Below, piece by piece: positions 26,780 through 36,395 of a DNA stretch of 64,000 nt. The translations under genes were made by a program, and so were the position numbers. Positions within the stretch are counted from its first letter, which is position 1, and the number at the start of each line of letters is the position of its first letter. The notes below the pieces were generated by a model. The model ran no database searches, had not been told where the DNA came from, and saw only the letters and a list, made by a program, of their open reading frames with translations. The DNA lies in the NCBI RefSeq assembly GCF_020034665.1, contig NZ_JAIQDI010000001.1:3100001-3164000 (forward strand), written 5' to 3'. Source of the DNA: Niabella beijingensis. Its GTDB lineage: Bacteria; Bacteroidota; Bacteroidia; Chitinophagales; Chitinophagaceae.

Positions 26780-29734
26780 TTAAAACCTTCCGGACCTTCG
26801 CTGCATATTATTCTGCTGCCTGGATTGCTGCTGTTGCCGCTGCTGCCGTTGTTCTCCGGCTTCTGACCGGCGGGACCCGCTGCGATTGCCGGACTTTCCG
26901 CCAAACTTGCGGGGGAAGTAGGCAAGGCTGACCATATAAAACTGCTGGATACCATTTGTGATAGTGGTACCAATAGTATTATTGTCCCTTGCAAAGTTGT
27001 CGATATTCTTATTTTGCCGCAGGATATCGAATACATAAAATTTGACTTCTGCCTGCTTCATCCGCATAAAGCGCCAGGTGGCATAGGCATTCCATATAGT
27101 GGCTTTTACCGACTGGTTTTGAGCGGAGATGTTGTTAAGGTAATTGACATTACTTCCAAAAGTAAAGTCTTTAGGTACCATCAGGTTGAAGTTCGCCTTG
27201 GTTCCATAGGTCTTTGTTTTCCGTGTTTCGCTGCTGGATCCTGCCTGCTGTTCACTCAGTGTTGTGGCAAGCGATTGTCCGACGGAGATATTGAATATTT
27301 CAGTAAGACTGTAAAAGACATTTACAGAATGATTGAGATTGGTGCTTTTAGGCGCAATGAGCAGCGAAGCGGCATCCTGTGGTGTTTTGATATACTGCGG
27401 GGAACGGGAATTGCTAAGATTTCCGTTGTACCTGAATTGCAGCATGTTCTTTGGGTTAAGGCGGAAGGAGGCGCTGGTATTGAGTCCGCCGTTTAAAGAA
27501 CGTTTGCCATCGATATTGATGAGGTAGGCTACGCGGGAACCGTTGTTGCCATAAATACTGCTGTCTGAAATGCCGCTTTTAAACGTATTGTATCCCAGGG
27601 TAACGGTAGCCGCATACGTGTTCTTTTCGTTGAACCGCTGGCTGTTGATATTGAAGTTAAAATTGAAGGCATTGCCCAGCGGCGATTTCAGATTGGGGTT
27701 ACCCACTACGATATTATACTGGTTGATGCTGTCCACAATCGGGTAGAGCTGGTCAATGGTAGGGGCTGAAGCGGATGCGTTGTGCGTAAGGCCGACATTC
27801 AGATTGTATTTGTTGAATTTATTATAGTTGTAATAGATCGAGGAGGACGGCGTAAAGAAATGGAAGGACCGCTCCACATTCCGGTAGGCCAGGGTGGAGG
27901 TGTTTTTCTGGAAGAGGAACTGGTTCAAAAGATCGGTCCGCACGGAAATGCTCCGGTAGTGCCGGTCTGAAAGGACTTTTGTAAACGTTTTAAAGAAACT
28001 GATGCCCGGGCGGTTCTCGATATTTGTTACCGAGTTGATATTGGTGAGCGCATTGTTGATCTTGTACGTATTGGTAAGCGTGTCCAGCTCCAGTACATTC
28101 GCATTCAGGTCCGATTTGTTGTACCGGAAATTATTGCGCAGGCCGATATTGATGTTCCAGAAATTGTAACTGCCAAACAGCAGGGACCGCAGGCCGTTAT
28201 AATTCAGACCGATATTGGTGGTGAAGTTTGAATTTTCGTTATGGTATTTGCGGTCGCGCTTATCGGTATAAATACTGTCGGTGAACGATTCAAAATCACT
28301 GATCTGCCGGCTGTCGCTGTTGCTGTTGTTATAGGTGACGGAATAGTTGGTCGAAAAGCTCTTTTTATTGATCCCTTCGTCGTAGTCGTTGTTATTGAAA
28401 TAACCATTGAAGTTGAAATTATTGGAACGGGACGAGCCAACGGTGGAATTGGTGCGGCGGCTGGCCAGCAACGAATCATTCCGGTAAGTGGAGGTGTTGC
28501 CGGAAGAAGCATTATTGGCATTGGTCCAGTTGTAAGCGGCATTCAGGGAAAGCGAGGTCGCCCTTTTCCGGTTCTGATAACCGGTATTCACCCCCTGGTT
28601 CAGCGTGCTTCCTGTATTGACGCGGTCGCTGTAGGTGGTTAAGGTATAGTCGGATAAATTTTGAATGGTGGTACCGGTGGTAAGCTGGTTGTTTCGCGTA
28701 TCCCTCAGATTGTATTCTCCGGTGATGGAATTGTTGAAACGGGAATTCGTACTCTCATCAAAGTTATGATTGAGGTATGCTCCAAAATAATGGACGGTGT
28801 TCAAGCCGTTGGCATTGGCATTGGGCGAACCGAAATTGCGGCGGTTGAAGGACCGGAAGGTATTGTTCTGCAGGGCTTCCTGAACACTCTGTATCGTTTT
28901 ATTGGTATTGTTGAGGTTACCGGCAATGCCCAGCTTTGTTTTTTTATTGTATACCTGGAGCGACAGATCCCCTTCATAACGGTGATCCGTACCCAGCCCG
29001 CCGCTTATCTTACCGAAAAGACCTTTTCGCTTTTCGGGTTTTAGCTTGATGTTCATGGTAAATGTGGAGTCCATCTCCGTGTTGGTGATCTCCTCTTTAC
29101 TGTAATCTTTCTCCTGGTACACCTGTATTTTGTCGATGGCTGTTTTGGGCAGGTTCTGTGTGGCCATTTCCGGATTACCTCCAAAAAAAGGCTTTCCGTC
29201 CACGAACACATTGCTGATCTTTTTACCGTTGACCGTTATGGTACCGTCACTCCACATAGTAACACCCGGCACCCGCAGCAGCATATCCTCCACTACGGCG
29301 GAAGAGTCCAGTTTAAACGCATCGGGATTGATCTCCAGCGTATCCCCGTTCATACGGACCGGCACCACAGATTTCACCACCACTTCTTCCATCTGGCTGG
29401 TGGTATCTCTTGAAAGATTTATTTTTTTGAAGTCGAAATCTTTTTTCAGTGAATCGATATAGATCTCTTTAGAGAAGTCATTGTAGCCCGAAAAGGTGAC
29501 CGATACCAGCATGGGCGTCTGATAAGGCAGCTCCCCGATATTGAACTCACCCTGGTTATTGGTCACCTGGTAATTGAGCAGGGTTGAATCCGATTTTTTG
29601 TATACAGTAACGGTTGCGGATTGCAGTCCGTAATCATGCACCGAGTCCGCTACAAGCCCTTTGATGCTTCCCTTTGTCTGGGCCATTGAAAATACAGGAA
29701 GCAACAGCAGTATGATGAGGAACCGTTTATTCAT
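26780..29734 (-). CDS. Outer-membrane receptor-like protein, cassette copy 1
   Basis: A 984-residue paralogue of the protein at 22582. Signal peptide (residues 1-18), regulatory domain beginning KGSIKGLVADSVHDYG, plug-like region with NGDTLEINPDAFKLDSSAVV, VPGVTMWSDGTITVNGKK and VDGKPFFGG, then a barrel rich in Asn and Ser. Beyond the last barrel strand (YFPRKFGG) is a tail of about 40 residues rich in Arg, Gln and Ser, which is unusual because barrels normally end with the aromatic C-terminal strand. The start overlaps the propeller gene by 4 bases. Confidence 0.85.
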   Translation of the reverse strand: MNKRFLIILLLLPVFSMAQTKGSIKGLVADSVHDYGLQSATVTVYKKSDSTLLNYQVTNNQGEFNIGELPYQTPMLVSVTFSGYNDFSKEIYIDSLKKDFDFKKINLSRDTTSQMEEVVVKSVVPVRMNGDTLEINPDAFKLDSSAVVEDMLLRVPGVTMWSDGTITVNGKKISNVFVDGKPFFGGNPEMATQNLPKTAIDKIQVYQEKDYSKEEITNTEMDSTFTMNIKLKPEKRKGLFGKISGGLGTDHRYEGDLSLQVYNKKTKLGIAGNLNNTNKTIQSVQEALQNNTFRSFNRRNFGSPNANANGLNTVHYFGAYLNHNFDESTNSRFNNSITGEYNLRDTRNNQLTTGTTIQNLSDYTLTTYSDRVNTGSTLNQGVNTGYQNRKRATSLSLNAAYNWTNANNASSGNTSTYRNDSLLASRRTNSTVGSSRSNNFNFNGYFNNNDYDEGINKKSFSTNYSVTYNNSNSDSRQISDFESFTDSIYTDKRDRKYHNENSNFTTNIGLNYNGLRSLLFGSYNFWNINIGLRNNFRYNKSDLNANVLELDTLTNTYKINNALTNINSVTNIENRPGISFFKTFTKVLSDRHYRSISVRTDLLNQFLFQKNTSTLAYRNVERSFHFFTPSSSIYYNYNKFNKYNLNVGLTHNASASAPTIDQLYPIVDSINQYNIVVGNPNLKSPLGNAFNFNFNINSQRFNEKNTYAATVTLGYNTFKSGISDSSIYGNNGSRVAYLINIDGKRSLNGGLNTSASFRLNPKNMLQFRYNGNLSNSRSPQYIKTPQDAASLLIAPKSTNLNHSVNVFYSLTEIFNISVGQSLATTLSEQQAGSSSETRKTKTYGTKANFNLMVPKDFTFGSNVNYLNNISAQNQSVKATIWNAYATWRFMRMKQAEVKFYVFDILRQNKNIDNFARDNNTIGTTITNGIQQFYMVSLAYFPRKFGGKSGNRSGSRRSEAGEQRQQRQQQQSRQQNNMQRRSGRF

Positions 29735-30981
29735 TTTGTCACTAAGCCGTCTTTGGGTTTTAACTGTATCAATACGGGATTGTCTGTTTCTTTCCGCGTG
29801 GCGAAAAAGCGGGTCAGCACATCGTCGTATTGCGGATTTCTGTATTCAGACGATTTTTTTGCCCCAAACATGCTTTTTGCAGAAAGCGAAAGATAAATAT
29901 GCGCTTCGTCAAAACTTTTTATGACACCGGAAACGGGTAAAAAACAGCTGCTGCTGTCGGGAGTGATCTTATTGTAATCATAAATCAGGTTCGATTTATT
30001 GTCGAAGATATAACGGTTGTAACCTTTAAAGAGGTTCAGATCGAAGAACATCAGGTTGTTGAAGCCGACCACATTCTCTATTTTGCCTGCATAGGAGGGG
30101 TGTTCCATTTTATACGTATCCATTTCGCCCCGGCTGGAAAAACCAACATCAAAAAACGAAGCAGGAATGGCATTGTCCATGGGCAATATCAGTTTATAAC
30201 TTTCGGTAACGGCAGATGGGGTTAACGTGTAGATCTCATACTGGAATGGCCGGGTCACAAATAATACGGAGTCGTTCTGGGTGGGCATGATGCTGCATTG
30301 AGAGCCACCGGCAAAATAATAAACCGATTCTGTTTTTTTGTTATAGGGAAAATAACTTTGAAGCACTTCGGCATTACTGAGGATCTTCAGCTGGTAATCC
30401 AGGGTGTCCCTGCTGTTCTTTTGTGCCTTGATAAAGCTGGCGGCAAATTTGTCCCTGTCGAAGCGTACCGGATTGGTAAAGGCGTACCGGAAATTTTTAA
30501 GGTCTTCGGTTCTGGTGGCTGCAACATTGTCCAGGTAGAACCGCGTGGCTTTTGCAAATTTTGAAATGTCTTTCTGTGAATCCGGTTCCAGGTATTCCTG
30601 CACCCTGTTTGAAGGGATGTTATAATTTTTGTTGAGGCTGAAAATAAGTAAGGCATTCTTGGACCGGTCCAGCTGGATGTCGCGGATGCGGTAGCGCCGG
30701 ATCCTGTATTTGAGTAAAAATTTCCCTTTTTTACTGAAAAAGTAAAGGGCATTGGTGTCTCCATCCAGAACGATGAACAGCGAATCGGTTACCACCAGCT
30801 GTTTTATAGCCCCAAAAACACTTTTTTTTGTGGTCTCCAGCGGAATGAAGGTTACATCGTCAAAGATCCTGGAAGCGGGCGCGCCCACTGTTTTACCCGG
30901 GTCAATATATAATGTTTTCGACTGGGCACAAGCAGCACTGTAAAGCCCTAAAGCCCAGCAAACAAACATTAGTTTTTTCAT
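29731..30981 (-). CDS. Secreted 6-bladed beta-propeller-like protein, cassette copy 1
   Basis: About 416 residues from the ATG at 30981, where MKKLMFVCWALG begins a normal signal peptide ending CAQ; the frame extends 5 codons further to 30996. The mature part has RIFDDVTFIPLETTK, the same FIPLE signature as its paralogue at 25409, and FFSKKGKFLLKY resembles one blade. It overlaps the receptor gene by 4 bases (translational coupling). It is the first gene of the four-gene duplicated array. Confidence 0.7.
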   Translation of the reverse strand: MKKLMFVCWALGLYSAACAQSKTLYIDPGKTVGAPASRIFDDVTFIPLETTKKSVFGAIKQLVVTDSLFIVLDGDTNALYFFSKKGKFLLKYRIRRYRIRDIQLDRSKNALLIFSLNKNYNIPSNRVQEYLEPDSQKDISKFAKATRFYLDNVAATRTEDLKNFRYAFTNPVRFDRDKFAASFIKAQKNSRDTLDYQLKILSNAEVLQSYFPYNKKTESVYYFAGGSQCSIMPTQNDSVLFVTRPFQYEIYTLTPSAVTESYKLILPMDNAIPASFFDVGFSSRGEMDTYKMEHPSYAGKIENVVGFNNLMFFDLNLFKGYNRYIFDNKSNLIYDYNKITPDSSSCFLPVSGVIKSFDEAHIYLSLSAKSMFGAKKSSEYRNPQYDDVLTRFFATRKETDNPVLIQLKPKDGLVTK

Positions 30982-31071
30982 TGTCAATTGTATCAAAAGC
31001 GGTAATTGTCAAAAATACAAGTCTTAGACGAATGAAAAGCAGGGAGGTTTAACTTTCCCCGGAGAATCTTT

Positions 31072-31110
31072 CAAAAAAAAACCCCGCTGTAAAAACAGCA
31101 GGGCATTTTT
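31072..31110 (-). terminator. Terminator downstream of the TonB-dependent receptor
   Basis: Read on the minus strand, gccctgctg and cagcgggg form a stem around a TTTTTA loop and are followed by eight T. It lies about 40 bases after the receptor stop codon at 31152. Confidence 0.8.
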
Positions 31111-31151
31111 GATTGCTCTGTATGGATGAGTGTCTTTGTTATATTTTTAAA

Positions 31152-33731
31152 TTACTGGCTCTTTCCGTTGAAAGTGAAGTTTAACGTGATGCCGTAAGTA
31201 CGCTGGTCGCCCAGCACAGCTGCATAATGACCGGCATTACCGCCCGCCGCCAGCAGCTGCTCGTAGTAGTTCTTGTCAAGAATATTGCGGGCCCATAAAA
31301 AGACGGTTAGTCCTTTTTGCACCCGGTAGCCGATCCTGCCATTCAGAAGGGTATACCCGTCGATGTTCAGGTATTTGGAAGGCGAGGGACTGGAAGAGAA
31401 GGAAGAACGGTAGAACCCATCCAGGGCCACAAAAAACTGGCCGGCCTTTCCAAAGGGCGCAGCGGGAGTGCTGTATTCCCCGCCCAGGGAACCGGCCCAT
31501 TTTGAGATACCGGGCAGCGGACTGTCGGATATGTCTTTAAAGGCCACCTGCACGCCGTTCTCGGTATGACCGGTTTCTTCCAGGGGAAGCGGGGCATTGG
31601 TAAATTTATCATACTTACCATCGGTATAGGCCAGAGCGCCATTGAAATTGAAATGCTGATTGACGCGGATGCTCCCGTCAAACTCAACCCCTCTGACTGT
31701 TACCTTATCAGCATTGGCGATATAGCCGCGATTTACCCCCAGTTCCGCACTCTGCACATTTGTCTGGTAATCCTTGATATCTGAATTATGCAGTGTGAGA
31801 TTTAAAGTAATGTCGTTGGTCGGGTTTGCTTTGATGCCCAGTTCAACATGTTTGGTATACTCCGGCCGGATCACCGCCAGGTTGGTGGCCGGTTTGCCGT
31901 CAACCGTGGGAATTCCGGCAACATTCACACCAACCGGTTTAAAGCTGGTGGAGTAAGTGGCAAATGTATTCAGGCGTTTGGACGGTTTATAGGCCAGTGT
32001 GAGCTGGTAGGTAAAATTCCGTTCTGCCGCGCTGGATTCATAGAACTGGCTTGCATACACCGAGTTCTTTAATGCGATCAGTGCAGGGTCATCGGTCTGC
32101 AATCCGCCATAGGTGGTTCTGTCATAAACGGCTTTTTTCTCATCATAGTTCAGGCGGATGCCGGGCAGGAAGTGGAAATGATCAATAAATTCCCAGTCAA
32201 CGTTGGCAAAGGCAGCGGCGCTTAATGATTTGATTGAAGATTCGGTCCTGATCCCGTATCCATCCAGCAATCCCGGGGTTTTCCAGAGGTCGCTGGTGGA
32301 ACTTTGTGAAAAACGCCACTGGTCTTTACCCGACTCTTCGGTTCCGTGGATCTTTATATCCTGGTCTATGAAAAACAAGCCGACCACGCCGCTCAGCCGG
32401 TTGTTAATATCGCCGGCATACCGGAGCTCCTGGGAAAAGTTCTTATGCTCAGCAGGGTTCTGTGATTTGGAAAGCGCTTCCAGCCCGGTAAAGTCGCGGT
32501 CGTTGGACGGATCCCATTTCCAGTAACGCCAGGCGGTGGTTGAGGTCAGGGTGCCCGGCCCGATCTTGCTGTCAATGTTCAGCGAAGCGCCTCCGAGTTC
32601 GTTATTCGACTTCCAGGGCGTGTCGTGATCAATGACCCTGTCAAAAGGATCAGTGGAGGGAAGCCGGTAGTTCAGATCGGCGATAATAGCATCAAACTGC
32701 CGGTAGGCCGGGCGTTCTGTTTTTACAACACCGGCTACCACCTGTGCATACCCGATCGGCTTTTGGGAAGTGATGTCCCCGCTTAGTGCGATGGAGGTAT
32801 TGTCGGATACATTATAGAGCAGCTGGGCGCGTGCTCCCAGGTTATTGATATCATTTACATGCTGCTGGGTACGTTCGTTATAAAGCAGCCCGTTCCGCTG
32901 GGTGCCGGAGAAGGAAAGTCTGCCGGCCAGCCGGCTGGTGATCGGACCGGTGATCGATGCTTTTGCCTGGATGTATCCCAGGTTGCCAAAGCTGGTTTCA
33001 ATGGTTCCACCGGGGTGGAAACTGGGTTTCCTGGAAATGATATTAATGGCACCGGCGGAAGTATTTTTTCCAAACAGGGTGCCCTGTGGTCCGCGCAGCA
33101 CCTCGATGCGTTCTACATCAATAAAATCAAGTACTGCCGCTGCAGGCCGGGCATAATACACTCCGTCAATATAATAACCCACACCGGGATCAAGCCCGTC
33201 ATTGGTCAGTCCGAACGGGGAACCAATGCCCCGTATATTAACACCCGTATTCCGCGGGTTGGAGGTGTAAAGCTGTAATGAAGGGATCATTTCCTTGATC
33301 CGGTTTACATTGAAGGCGCCTGCTTCCGCAATTTTGGTGCCACCTACCACAGAGATAGCAATGGGTACTTCCTGGAGCAGTTCATTTCTTCTGCGGGATG
33401 TAACAACGATCGTATCCAAATGATAGGTCAGGGCGAGTTTTACGATCAACGAGTCGCCGGTATTGCGGACAACAATATTTTTTGTATCATAGTTTACAGA
33501 GGACACTGTAACGGTAAAAGGGATTTTAGGGATATCATTTAATATAAACACCCCGGCGTTATCAGCGGTGGCCCCGATGTCCCGGCCTTTTACCTGGATG
33601 CTGGCATTGGGTATGCCTTCGTTTTGTTCATTGATCACACGGCCCGCTAATTGTGCCTTCAGGGAAAAGGAAGAAATGATAAAGGCACCTGTAAGAATCA
33701 GTTTGAATGAAGTACTACTGTAAAAGCTCAT
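31152..33731 (-). CDS. TonB-dependent outer-membrane receptor, probably sulfur-regulated
   Basis: An 859-residue receptor: signal peptide (residues 1-26), carboxypeptidase-like regulatory domain (about 28-105, LAGRVINEQNEGIPNASIQV), plug domain (about 110-235, with VPIAISVVGGTKI, IRGIGSPFG, RIEVLRGPQGTLFGKNTSAG) and a 22-strand barrel ending in an aromatic strand (YGITLNFTFNG). The plug and LRGPQGTLFG motif are those of siderophore/vitamin-type receptors rather than SusC. Two copies of the TCTAC-N7-GTAGA palindrome lie upstream, the same site found before the sulfate-assimilation genes, so it may import a sulfur source; that is inference. No SusD partner is adjacent. Confidence 0.9.
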   Translation of the reverse strand: MSFYSSTSFKLILTGAFIISSFSLKAQLAGRVINEQNEGIPNASIQVKGRDIGATADNAGVFILNDIPKIPFTVTVSSVNYDTKNIVVRNTGDSLIVKLALTYHLDTIVVTSRRRNELLQEVPIAISVVGGTKIAEAGAFNVNRIKEMIPSLQLYTSNPRNTGVNIRGIGSPFGLTNDGLDPGVGYYIDGVYYARPAAAVLDFIDVERIEVLRGPQGTLFGKNTSAGAINIISRKPSFHPGGTIETSFGNLGYIQAKASITGPITSRLAGRLSFSGTQRNGLLYNERTQQHVNDINNLGARAQLLYNVSDNTSIALSGDITSQKPIGYAQVVAGVVKTERPAYRQFDAIIADLNYRLPSTDPFDRVIDHDTPWKSNNELGGASLNIDSKIGPGTLTSTTAWRYWKWDPSNDRDFTGLEALSKSQNPAEHKNFSQELRYAGDINNRLSGVVGLFFIDQDIKIHGTEESGKDQWRFSQSSTSDLWKTPGLLDGYGIRTESSIKSLSAAAFANVDWEFIDHFHFLPGIRLNYDEKKAVYDRTTYGGLQTDDPALIALKNSVYASQFYESSAAERNFTYQLTLAYKPSKRLNTFATYSTSFKPVGVNVAGIPTVDGKPATNLAVIRPEYTKHVELGIKANPTNDITLNLTLHNSDIKDYQTNVQSAELGVNRGYIANADKVTVRGVEFDGSIRVNQHFNFNGALAYTDGKYDKFTNAPLPLEETGHTENGVQVAFKDISDSPLPGISKWAGSLGGEYSTPAAPFGKAGQFFVALDGFYRSSFSSSPSPSKYLNIDGYTLLNGRIGYRVQKGLTVFLWARNILDKNYYEQLLAAGGNAGHYAAVLGDQRTYGITLNFTFNGKSQ

Positions 33732-33751
33732 TATGTAATTGGATTTATTAG

Positions 33752-33768
33752 TCTACTGTTTTTGTAGA
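33752..33768. promoter_or_regulatory. Palindromic operator, site A (receptor gene)
   Basis: TCTAC (33752-33756), seven spacer bases, GTAGA (33764-33768), ending 21 bases upstream of the receptor ATG. Its plus-strand left flank is TATTAG, shared with sites B and D. Confidence 0.7.
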
Positions 33769-33929
33769 GAATTATGTTAAAAAAAGGGAATGATCCGGTT
33801 GGTTGCAGTCAATCGCAACATCGGGCGTCTGCCGCAGGATTGCAGCACATTCCGGAACGCATAAAAGGAATGGGTTGAGAACGATCCATACAAGTATTTT
33901 CAGGCTGCAAAAATAGCGGAATTTATTAG

Positions 33930-33946
33930 TCTACCAAAAAAGTAGA
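33930..33946. promoter_or_regulatory. Palindromic operator, site B (receptor gene)
   Basis: TCTAC (33930-33934), seven bases, GTAGA (33942-33946), about 200 bases upstream of the receptor ATG. The flank TTTATTAG is identical to that of site A. The roughly 290-base gap between the receptor and the next gene holds these two sites and no gene. Confidence 0.7.
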
Positions 33947-34025
33947 GTATAATTTTGAAAATTAACCCCCGGCATTACCGGATGTCCTGCGGGAGGGAGG
34001 TTATGAGATGAAGGCGTATAACGAT

Positions 34026-34604
34026 TTATTCCGCAACCACCCGGATGACCTTGGAATAAATGTTGGTATTATCTTTTTCCACCTGTTCGATGCGTACAAA
34101 AACGCTTTGGATCTCGGACTCCTGTACCACCACCGGCGATTTGGAGCAACCGTACAGGGCTCCGCAAAGGAATAACACCATAACGGCGGAAAAAATACCG
34201 TCCTTCCTGCGTTTCAGCCCTGTCAGGCCGAGCAGCAGGACCAGGGGAACACCCATCAGCGACCGCTGAAAACCGGTGAGGGAAGTACTAAAAGAATAAG
34301 CCAGCTGCAATGCATTTGCTCCGGTATGGGCATCCAGGCTGCCGACCTTTATGAATTGGTCACCGTTATGTGATACTTCAATATTAAAGCGCCCTTCTTT
34401 TGTTTCCGTCATCAGCATCCATTTTACAGTCAGCATATTGTTTTTTATGGCGGCAGTAATGGTGGTAAAATTTACGGGAAGGGTGGTGGAAGGCGGGTAG
34501 GCTACGGGCGGCGCGGGGGAAATATCCTGGGCAGTTGCTACAAGAACGCTGAACAGCAGGCACAGCATAACCGACAGTGTTGGCAGATGGCAATTCTTCT
34601 TCAT
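34026..34604 (-). CDS. Exported protein of unknown function with two membrane segments
   Basis: A 192-residue protein. A signal peptide (residues 1-25, ending ATAQ) is followed by a Pro-rich stretch (29-43), a beta-sandwich-like region (about 45-100, FNIEVSHNGDQFIKVGSL resembles fibronectin-type or secretion-sorting domains), two hydrophobic segments (about 117-130 and 137-152) and a charged C-terminal part. A lipobox-like LYGC lies inside the second segment, but it is internal. No function is recognised. It sits between the sulfur-regulated receptor and the sulfite genes; no palindromic site was found directly before it. Confidence 0.65.
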   Translation of the reverse strand: MKKNCHLPTLSVMLCLLFSVLVATAQDISPAPPVAYPPSTTLPVNFTTITAAIKNNMLTVKWMLMTETKEGRFNIEVSHNGDQFIKVGSLDAHTGANALQLAYSFSTSLTGFQRSLMGVPLVLLLGLTGLKRRKDGIFSAVMVLFLCGALYGCSKSPVVVQESEIQSVFVRIEQVEKDNTNIYSKVIRVVAE

Positions 34605-34798
34605 ATTGTTTGGTCTTAGAGGCCCCGATCTTATTTTATAAAATCAGAAGTTTCCGGGCTTGATTTTACAAATATAGGGGATCTGTAATATGAAAATAAT
34701 ATGGCGGCTATTTTTTTACTGGAATCCGGCGGCACTAAACGGCTGCAATACGGCTTTATTCAGCGGCGCTGTCATCAGGAGTGCAACTCCGGTTGGAC

Positions 34799-36388
34799 TT
34801 ACAGGAAAAGGGCCTTATAGATGGTGATAAGGCTCATTACCACCACCAGTACTCCTACAACGGCAAACATTTTCCGGGCAGGCAGTTTGGCTGTCAGCAT
34901 TGCAGAAAAGGGAGCAGTGACAATGCCGCCGATCAGCAGTCCGGCAACAATATTCCAGTGCTGGATGCCCAGTGTAAACACAAAGGTGATGGCACTGGTA
35001 ACGGTGAGTATGAATTTTGCAACAGTAGAGCTGCCTACAACATAGCGGGGTGTTCTCCCGTTTTTGATAAAGGTGCCGGTTACAAGCGGTCCCCAGCCCC
35101 CGCCGCCAAACGAATCGATAAAGCCGCCTGCAAGACCAAGCGCAGTGATATTTGTTTTTTTCTGACGTGCTTTTTTCATCGCCTGCTGCCCTTTTTTCCG
35201 GTTAAAGGTATTCATCAGGATCCGGATACCCAGGTACATAGTATATGCGGCAATAAAGGGTTTCATGATCTTTGCATCCTTCTCACCAAGATAGGATAAT
35301 GCCAGGGCACCGATGATGGCGCCGGCCACTGCGGGTATGGCCAGGGCCTTTGTCAGTTTCTTATTTACATTACCCAGTTTGAAATGACTGATACTGCCTG
35401 CAGCCGTAGTGAACGATTCTGCAGAATGGATGCTGGCGCTTACAATGGGTGGTGCCACATTCAGCATCAGCAGGATGGTGGTACAGATCACCCCGTATCC
35501 CATGCCCATGGAGCCTGCAACGATTTCTGCCAGGAAGCCCACCAACATCATCCAGTAAAAAAGGTGGTTGTCCTTGTTCAGAAAATGAAGGAGGGTATCA
35601 CTGACGCCAAATGCATAAATGGTATAAACGGCCAGCGCCAGTACCAGAAACAATCCGATAGCGATGAGGTAAGGCGTACTGCGCCGGGTAGCGCTGGCTA
35701 CCAGCGTGGAGCTGTCCACCACCTCACTTTCCGGCGGGTTGTCTACATTAAAAGGTGCATCGGGATCCACACCATTTACGGCAAGGTCCCGGGTGATATG
35801 GTTGAGCACTTTCACCTTATGATCCAGGTTGCCCGAAAGCTGATCCCGGATCTGCTGCATATTGTCCAGCAGGTCGTTCATCTCATCCGGAATGGCTGCG
35901 GAAAAGGTTTCCCGCAGGCGTTTGGCGATCGTGGGCGATTTCCCGTTCGTGGAAATGGCAATTTTCAAATGGCCTTTTTTTACAATGGACCCCAGGTAAA
36001 AATCACAGAGCTCCGGTTTGTCGGCCACATTTACCAGCTTTTCGGCTGCCGCCGCATCGGCTTTGATCCTTGTTGCGGTATCGATATCATTTACCGCTGC
36101 AATGATCAGGCTTGACCTGCGGATGTCATCAGCGGTATAAGCCCGTTCCTCCAGCAGCAGGTTAGGGTACCGGTCTGCGAGCGCTTTTATTTCGGGCAGG
36201 ATCGCTTTGCCCACCAGCAGGATCTGCGTGGCCGGTGCATTGCCCAGCACGGCATTGAGTTTTTCGAGCGCTACATGGCCTCCGCCAATGATGAGCAGGT
36301 TGAGCTCTTCCAGTTTTAGAAAAACCGGAAAAAGGGTATTGGACTGTTCCTGTAGCTGGTTGGTTTCGATCGGCTGTGGCTCCTTCAT
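34799..36388 (-). CDS. Fusion: siroheme synthase (CysG-N type) and TSUP sulfite/sulfate permease
   Basis: A 529-residue two-part protein. The N-terminal half (about residues 18-215) is a precorrin-2 dehydrogenase/ferrochelatase: LLIIGGGHVALEKL is the NAD loop, and STNGKSPTIAKRLRE is the conserved segment of CysG. The C-terminal half (about 235-529) has seven or eight transmembrane helices with the TSUP/TauE pattern (LAEIVAGSMGMGYGV and a second GGFIDSFGGGGWGPLV). One chain would finish siroheme for sulfite reductase and move a sulfur oxyanion or sulfite across the inner membrane. It ends the run that starts at cobA; the gap to cysE is 7 bases. Confidence 0.88.
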   Translation of the reverse strand: MKEPQPIETNQLQEQSNTLFPVFLKLEELNLLIIGGGHVALEKLNAVLGNAPATQILLVGKAILPEIKALADRYPNLLLEERAYTADDIRRSSLIIAAVNDIDTATRIKADAAAAEKLVNVADKPELCDFYLGSIVKKGHLKIAISTNGKSPTIAKRLRETFSAAIPDEMNDLLDNMQQIRDQLSGNLDHKVKVLNHITRDLAVNGVDPDAPFNVDNPPESEVVDSSTLVASATRRSTPYLIAIGLFLVLALAVYTIYAFGVSDTLLHFLNKDNHLFYWMMLVGFLAEIVAGSMGMGYGVICTTILLMLNVAPPIVSASIHSAESFTTAAGSISHFKLGNVNKKLTKALAIPAVAGAIIGALALSYLGEKDAKIMKPFIAAYTMYLGIRILMNTFNRKKGQQAMKKARQKKTNITALGLAGGFIDSFGGGGWGPLVTGTFIKNGRTPRYVVGSSTVAKFILTVTSAITFVFTLGIQHWNIVAGLLIGGIVTAPFSAMLTAKLPARKMFAVVGVLVVVMSLITIYKALFL

Positions 36389-36395
36389 CCAGTGC

